Source: an uncultured Arachnia sp.
Lineage (GTDB): Bacteria > Actinomycetota > Actinomycetes > Propionibacteriales > Propionibacteriaceae
Reading direction: 5' to 3'
NCBI GenBank assembly: GCA_947493705.1
Contig: CANLSH010000002.1
Span: forward strand, 62,001 to 126,000
DNA: 64,000 nucleotides
Below, one piece after another: positions 59,886-64,000 of this stretch. Below the pieces are notes generated by a model. The model was not told the origin of the DNA. It ran no database searches and saw nothing but the letters and a program-made list of their open reading frames with translations. The position numbers and the translations under genes were made by a program. The first letter of the stretch is position 1. Every line of letters begins with the position of its first letter.

Positions 59886-60430
59886 TGCTGAAGGTCCTCA
59901 TCGTCTCTGACACGCACGCGCCCCGGCGGTGGAAGGGCGTGCCGGAGGCTCTGGTGGAGCCACTGCGGCGATGTGATCTGATCCTGCACGCTGGCGATGT
60001 CTGCGAACCAAGCGTGCTGGATGAGCTCTCAGCCTTCGCGCCCGTCCACGCGGTGTTGGGAAACAACGACGGTGACGATGTGGCGGCGTGGGGTGTGCCG
60101 GTGGTGCGGGAGCTCGAGCTGGAAGGGGTATGCGTCGCCATGATCCATATCGCCGGCCCCAAGCAGGGCCGTGGGAGGCGCATGCGGCGCCAGTTCCCGG
60201 GGGCCGACATCGTGGTGTTCGGGCACTCCCACATCCCCGTCGACATGGTGGAGGAGGGCACGCACCTGTTCAATTCTGGCTCGCCGACGGATCCACGTCG
60301 GGAGCCGACGGGCAGCTACGGCTGGCTGGAGCTTGGGGGCGGCGAGATCGTCTCGCACGACATCCACCTGATTCCACGCCCCCTGACGGCGGCCCAGAGA
60401 CGAGGGCGGGTCCAGCTGATCCCTGAATGA
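59885..60430 (+). CDS. YfcE/MJ0936-type metallophosphoesterase
   Basis: A 181-residue calcineurin-like phosphoesterase. The metal ligands are in IVSDTHAP (residues 6-13), LHAGDVCE, LGNNDGDD, MIHIAGPKQG and FGHSHIP, in the usual order. Relatives cleave phosphodiesters and cyclic nucleotides with Mn. It is coupled to the DLW-39 gene by a one-base overlap and is followed by a strong shared terminator. Confidence 0.88.
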   Translation: MLKVLIVSDTHAPRRWKGVPEALVEPLRRCDLILHAGDVCEPSVLDELSAFAPVHAVLGNNDGDDVAAWGVPVVRELELEGVCVAMIHIAGPKQGRGRRMRRQFPGADIVVFGHSHIPVDMVEEGTHLFNSGSPTDPRREPTGSYGWLELGGGEIVSHDIHLIPRPLTAAQRRGRVQLIPE

Positions 60431-60484
60431 GCGGCCCGCTTGGTTCCAAGCACGAGCGCAGTTACCCGAGCCTGCCAACAGACA

Positions 60485-60524
60485 GTGGCCTTCTGTGGTT
60501 GGTCTGCCAACCACAAAAGGCCAC
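60485..60524 (+). terminator. Bidirectional terminator between phosphoesterase and galE
   Basis: GTGGCCTTCTGTGGTTGG and CCAACCACAAAAGGCCAC form a long stem with one mismatch (17 of 18 pairs) and a TCTG loop. It stands between two convergent genes, so it can terminate both. Confidence 0.75.
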
Positions 60525-60550
60525 AACCCCTCGAACGGGCGGCGACTGAC

Positions 60551-61540
60551 TCAGTAGCCGAGCATCTCCTTGCGGACCGGGAGCCAGGCGATGGCGTCGC
60601 GGACCGCGTCGGTCTCGGTGAGTTCTGCCTTCCAGCCAAGGACATCCTTGGCTTTCTGGCTGACGGTGTAGACGCCCGCAACATCGCCGGGTCGCGGATC
60701 GCCGAACGTGACCTGCAGCGGGTCACCTGTGATCTCCTCAAAGGACGCGGCCAGTTCCTTGACGGTCACGCCGTTGCCGGTGCCGATGTTGAACTTCTCG
60801 TAGTTGGTGTCCTTCGTGGCCTTGTCGAAGTTCTCCAGTGCAGCGACGTGGGCGCGGGCGAGGTCCCAGACGTGGATGAAGTCCCGGATACCGGAACCAT
60901 CGCGCGTCGGCCAGTTCACACCGGTGACCGTGAAGGTCTCCTTGTTCTCCCAGGCCTGGAGCAACATCGCCAGTACGTGGCTGGGCTTTTCCAGTTGCTG
61001 ACCGGAGCGCATCTCCGGATCGGTGCCGATGGGGTTGAAGTACCGCAGGCTGAGCATCCGTACATCGCTGGCCGCCGCGAAATCCTCCATGACCAACTCC
61101 ACCATGTACTTGGTGCGGGCATAGGGGGAGCCCGGGGCCAGCGGCGATGCCTCCGTGACGACGAAGTGTTCGTCCGGGGCATAGATCGACGCGGAGGAAC
61201 TGAACAGGAAACGCTCAACACCGTTGCGTTGCATCGCCTGCAGCAGCGTCAATGTCTTGGCGACGTTGTTCTCGTAGTACGACAGGGGTTCATCCACGGA
61301 TTCGGGGACGATGATCTTTGCTGCGCAGTGCACCACGGCATCAATTGCGTGCTCGGTGAACAAGTTGTCGAGCAACTCGTCGTCGGCGATGTCACCTTCA
61401 AACAATGGCCGATCCCCGATGAATTCGCGACGACCAGTGGAGAAGTCGTCCAGGATGATGACGCTGTGGCCGGCGTCCTCGCAGGCCGAAGCGACGGTGC
61501 TGCCGATGTATCCGGCTCCGCCCGTGATGAGTACCTTCAT
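60551..61540 (-). CDS. galE: UDP-glucose 4-epimerase
   Basis: A 329-residue extended short-chain dehydrogenase interconverting UDP-glucose and UDP-galactose. NAD-binding GGAGYIGS is at residues 7-14. The Ser of SSSASIY (near 115) and Tyr-Lys of YARTK (near 140) are catalytic. The substrate motifs LRYFNPIGTDP and NIGTGNG are intact. The length and start are standard. AGAGGA lies four to nine bases upstream of the ATG. Supplies UDP-galactose for envelope polysaccharides. Confidence 0.93.
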   Translation of the reverse strand: MKVLITGGAGYIGSTVASACEDAGHSVIILDDFSTGRREFIGDRPLFEGDIADDELLDNLFTEHAIDAVVHCAAKIIVPESVDEPLSYYENNVAKTLTLLQAMQRNGVERFLFSSSASIYAPDEHFVVTEASPLAPGSPYARTKYMVELVMEDFAAASDVRMLSLRYFNPIGTDPEMRSGQQLEKPSHVLAMLLQAWENKETFTVTGVNWPTRDGSGIRDFIHVWDLARAHVAALENFDKATKDTNYEKFNIGTGNGVTVKELAASFEEITGDPLQVTFGDPRPGDVAGVYTVSQKAKDVLGWKAELTETDAVRDAIAWLPVRKEMLGY

Positions 61541-61686
61541 GCTGTCCTCTCGCTACCTTGACTATGAACCTCCATCGTAGGACTCGCACGATCGCTCAGG
61601 CACTGCGGCCAGCAAAGAGGGCGCTTTGGTTGCGCGGTCTGGGACAATGGGGCACGAGTCACCGTCGACACTGAGGAGGCCTGGAC

Positions 61687-62145
61687 ATGGCCGATTGGAA
61701 GCAACTGCACCCTGCCATCGTGGAGATTGTGCGAAAACTGCCGGACAACGCCTATCTGTCCATCCGCAACGAGGCGTGCCTCATGCAGTTCGCACACGTG
61801 AGGGGGACAGACGGACCCGTGTTGAGGGCAGAGGTGTGTCGGGACCTTCCGGAGGATGAACCAAGGCTGCGCGACAATGGCTGGGAACTGGTCGACTCCT
61901 GGTCCGGGCTCTGGCGTCGCGACGCTCCTGCCGGCTCCGATGAAGCTGCCGTGGATGCACTCGTGCTGGAGGCCATCAACGCACTGCGTCTTTCGTTCGG
62001 GATCCGGCAGCCTGAGGGCTTCACCTACTTGTCCTGGCAGGAAGCGCCACCCAAGGCAGGCTGGCAGTTCTGGAAGTCGGGGGGTGACAAAGACCTCACA
62101 TGGGAGGGCCTTGGCCTACCCAAGGGCAAGGACAAGGCCGATTGA
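61687..62145 (+). CDS. TY-Chap/YbjN-like peptide-binding domain protein
   Basis: A 152-residue protein with an N-terminal helix (LHPAIVEIVRKL), a beta-rich middle (AYLSIRNEACLMQFAHVRG) and LRAEVCRDLPEDEPRLRDNGW, the alternating pattern of actinobacterial TY-Chap (type III secretion chaperone- and YbjN-related) domains thought to bind peptides. The final 45 residues are polar. GAGGAGG eight bases before the ATG gives a strong start. It is not adjacent to a partner gene; function unknown. Confidence 0.65.
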   Translation: MADWKQLHPAIVEIVRKLPDNAYLSIRNEACLMQFAHVRGTDGPVLRAEVCRDLPEDEPRLRDNGWELVDSWSGLWRRDAPAGSDEAAVDALVLEAINALRLSFGIRQPEGFTYLSWQEAPPKAGWQFWKSGGDKDLTWEGLGLPKGKDKAD

Positions 62146-62199
62146 GGGGCTCCTTCGATACGCCCAACGACTTCGTCGCGGGACTACTCAGGAATCCAG

Positions 62200-62360
62200 G
62201 GAACCACTGATCAATCATGTCCTGGCTGCGGCGCACCGGATCGGGCGATCTGGCGTCCCTACATCTGGATATGGACATCCAGTACACGCACCAGATGTCG
62301 TGACACCATCTCATCCCGCCTGGCACGGTCTCGCCGAGAACAGCATTGATCGGCGCTTCC
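62200..62360 (+). repeat. MITE-like element, copy 3
   Basis: A 161-bp copy beginning GGAACCACTGATCAATCATG and ending CATTGATCGGCGCTTCC. It is flanked by an exact 4-bp duplication CCAG (62196-62199 and 62361-62364). It lies 54 bp after the TY-Chap-like gene. Most of its sequence matches copies 1 and 2; the intact duplication suggests comparatively recent insertion. Confidence 0.85.
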
Positions 62361-62409
62361 CCAGGTAGGTCCCGACTGCTCCGTTCATCTGCTCTCGTGT
62401 CCATTTTCA

Positions 62410-62555
62410 GGCGCGCTGCGCGCCGTTATGGATGGAGAAAAATGACGGATTCTCCGATGGTCGAGTAGGCCGCCTGCGGCCGTGTCGAGGCCCCGTTCGG
62501 CCGCAGGCGGTCTCGACACGCGCCTGGCTCCTTCGTCGCCGGGCGTTACTCGACC
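62410..62555 (+). repeat. Hairpin-rich intergenic repeat cluster
   Basis: A GGCGCG-CTG-CGCGCC palindrome (62410-62424) is followed by three nested inverted pairs: GGTCGAGTA (62459) with TACTCGACC (62547), CCGCCTGCGGCC (62470) with GGCCGCAGGCGG (62499), and GTGTCGAG (62482) with CTCGACAC (62512). The GTCGAGTA...CTCGACAC pattern is a common intergenic repeat in Micrococcales and Propionibacteriales (recollection). It probably folds into a large terminator for the ABC exporter on the minus strand. Confidence 0.65.
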
Positions 62556-62601
62556 ACCGGGGCTATTCCTTTCCAGGACGTCGTCCTCATTTCAAGATGT
62601 T

Positions 62602-64000
62602 TCACTGGGTGATCTCGTAGCTCAGTAGCTTCGCTCGATCGGCCTTCGACGTGGAGCCCTGCAAAGCAAGAAGTTCCGCGTAAATGCCTCCGGAGAGCGC
62701 GAGTTCCCCGGGCGTTCCGATCTCGTCGATCCGGCCATTGCGCAGCGTGATGATGCGGTCCACCGACGAGATGGTGGAGAGCCGGTGGGCGATGATCAAC
62801 GTCGTGCGTCCCTGCATCAGTTCCTCCAAGCCTGCCTGGACCAGCCGCTCGGATTTGGTGTCCAGCGACGACGTCGCCTCATCCAGCACCAGGATGGGAG
62901 CATCCTTCAGAAGGGCGCGGGCCACGGAGATCCGCTGCTTCTGACCACCGGAGAGCTTGATGCCACGCTCGCCAATCTCGGTGTCGAATCCCGACGGCAG
63001 CTTCCGGATGAAGGGCAGGGCGTTGGCCCGGCGCACGGCATCGGTGAGTTCCTCATCGGTTGCGTGGGGACGACCGTATGCCAGGTTCTCCCGGATGGTC
63101 CCTGAGAACAGCGAGGCGTCCTGGAAGACGACGCCGATCTCCCGACGCAGGGCTTCCGTGGGGACCTCGGTGACCGATTGGCCGTGCACATCGATGGTGC
63201 CGCAGGTGGGGGCATAGAGCTTCATCAGCAGGTTCACCAGCGTGGTCTTGCCGCCGCCTGATTCGCCCACGAAGGCCACTTTCTCGCCCCGATGGATGGC
63301 TAGATCGATACCCAGCAACACGAGCGCGTCCTCGTCATAGCCGAAGCTGACATCGTCGAACTCGATGACGGGATCTCGATCCTGCCACTGCACCGTGGCT
63401 GTTGCATCGGTCTCCAGGGGGTTGTTGGGCTCGTCCAACTCGTCCATCACCATGAAGTACTCCCGGCTACCCGTGATGGCGCGCTGCCAGCTGTCCACCA
63501 GATAGCTCATGGATTCCACAGGCTGCTTGGCCATGTTGATGAGCTGGATGAGTAGCACCATGGTGGGCAGACCGAACGCACCCTGGGCCGTTTGAACGAA
63601 GATCACGGCATAGAGGCCGAAGAACACAACGTCCAGGGCACCCCGGCGAATGATGTCCATCTTGTGCCAGAACCGTGACTGGGCACGCGTCAGTGTGACG
63701 GTGGATTCATACTTGTCGCTGAAGGCGTCCAGTTCGGAGCGCTCGGTGACGAAGGACTTCACCACGCGCATCTGACCGATCACCTCGGCAAAGCGTCCAC
63801 CGGCCACATCGTAGAGCGTGTTCTTCTTGCGCTCCCACACCTGCCACTTCCGCGACGTCAGCGCCGTCAGGCCGACGAAGGTGGGGTAGATGATGATGAG
63901 CATCAGGGCCAGCCATGGCGATTTGATCCCTGAGATCACCAGCACCGCCACCACGGTGATCAGTGTGGTGAAGAATCCATTGGAGAACATCTTGAGGAAA
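62602..64000 (-). CDS. ABC exporter (fused membrane and ATPase), 5' end cut
   Basis: The C-terminal 465 or so residues of a type I ABC exporter; the gene continues beyond the right edge with no start in the window. The visible membrane part has the NTLYDVAGGRFAEVIGQMRV coupling region and DIIRRGALDVVFFGLYAVIF helices. The ATPase has GESGGGKTT, QDASLFSGTIRENL (Q-loop), LSGGQKQRIS, ILVLDEATSSLD and the switch His in AHRLSTI. Likely exports lipids, peptides or drugs; the specificity lies in the missing part. Confidence 0.9.
   Translation of the reverse strand, partial: FLKMFSNGFFTTLITVVAVLVISGIKSPWLALMLIIIYPTFVGLTALTSRKWQVWERKKNTLYDVAGGRFAEVIGQMRVVKSFVTERSELDAFSDKYESTVTLTRAQSRFWHKMDIIRRGALDVVFFGLYAVIFVQTAQGAFGLPTMVLLIQLINMAKQPVESMSYLVDSWQRAITGSREYFMVMDELDEPNNPLETDATATVQWQDRDPVIEFDDVSFGYDEDALVLLGIDLAIHRGEKVAFVGESGGGKTTLVNLLMKLYAPTCGTIDVHGQSVTEVPTEALRREIGVVFQDASLFSGTIRENLAYGRPHATDEELTDAVRRANALPFIRKLPSGFDTEIGERGIKLSGGQKQRISVARALLKDAPILVLDEATSSLDTKSERLVQAGLEELMQGRTTLIIAHRLSTISSVDRIITLRNGRIDEIGTPGELALSGGIYAELLALQGSTSKADRAKLLSYEITQ

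Noticed and set aside
1-64000. tRNA, rRNA, CRISPR array or prophage
   Set aside because: No tRNA-like cloverleaf with a T-loop, no rRNA motif, no regularly spaced direct repeats and no phage structural genes were seen while reading the window.

Overview
The window looks like chromosomal DNA of a high-GC Gram-positive actinobacterium. Supporting families are a DsbA-like protein of the mycothiol-associated Rv2466c type, a DLW-39 micropeptide, tandem GAF-ANTAR regulators, a DtxR/IdeR-like box in front of feoA, and TY-Chap/YbjN-like and VADPG-type hypothetical proteins. The mix suggests Propionibacteriales or a related order, but that is inference. I saw no rRNA, tRNA, CRISPR array, phage or complete transposase gene. 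Both edges cut genes: the 5' end of a solute-binding protein on the left and an ABC exporter on the right.

Layout. 1-2365 is an osmoprotectant (OpuC/ProU-type) ABC operon on the minus strand, followed by a sirtuin, a HAD-IIA phosphatase, a DsbA-like protein, an M15-like lipoprotein, phosphofructokinase and a flavodoxin. 7.7-13.9 kb holds small housekeeping and hypothetical genes (Nudix, XRE regulator with membrane partner, SDR, SHOCT, GNAT, TMEM175-type channel). 13.9-22.5 kb holds a UvrA2-like ATPase, an aldo/keto reductase, an aldehyde dehydrogenase with its DUF779 partner, an NmrA-type reductase behind a 19-bp palindrome, and an aromatic-acid-type MFS carrier. 22.6-26.1 kb is one large secreted PIG-L deacetylase. 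26.4-32.9 kb is a sugar locus: DeoR regulator and GH4 glycosidase facing a binding protein, two permeases and a PfkB kinase. 33-37.5 kb has a molybdopterin oxidoreductase and an iron-uptake operon feoA-feoB-nifU-like. 37.5-49.4 kb carries envelope and membrane genes (YibE/F, rhomboid, M23 peptidase, penicillin-binding lipoprotein, TerC, MFS, FNT channel, KatE catalase, DoxX-like).

49.4-56 kb is the accessory-looking stretch. It contains a tandemly duplicated unit made of an ABC ATPase with degenerate motifs and a 140-residue helical protein. In one copy the ATPase is reduced to a frameshifted remnant while its leader and the 140-residue gene survive. Next to it lie two GAF-ANTAR proteins, a LuxR-type regulator without a phospho-acceptor, a truncated VADPG-family protein and a 43-residue cysteine-rich peptide. 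56-64 kb returns to ordinary genes (asparaginase, NarL-type two-component system, DLW-39, phosphoesterase, galE, ABC exporter).

Three kinds of structure cut across the genes. First, three copies of a 161-163 bp element with terminal inverted repeats and CYAG-type 4-bp flanking duplications (19.9, 26.1, 62.2 kb), plus a solitary end at 7.5 kb. Second, a two-copy dispersed repeat of about 100 bp at gene 3' ends (22.4 and 32.9 kb). Third, a two-repeat cysteine-paired C-terminal protein module shared by the PIG-L deacetylase and the M23 peptidase, which otherwise have nothing in common.
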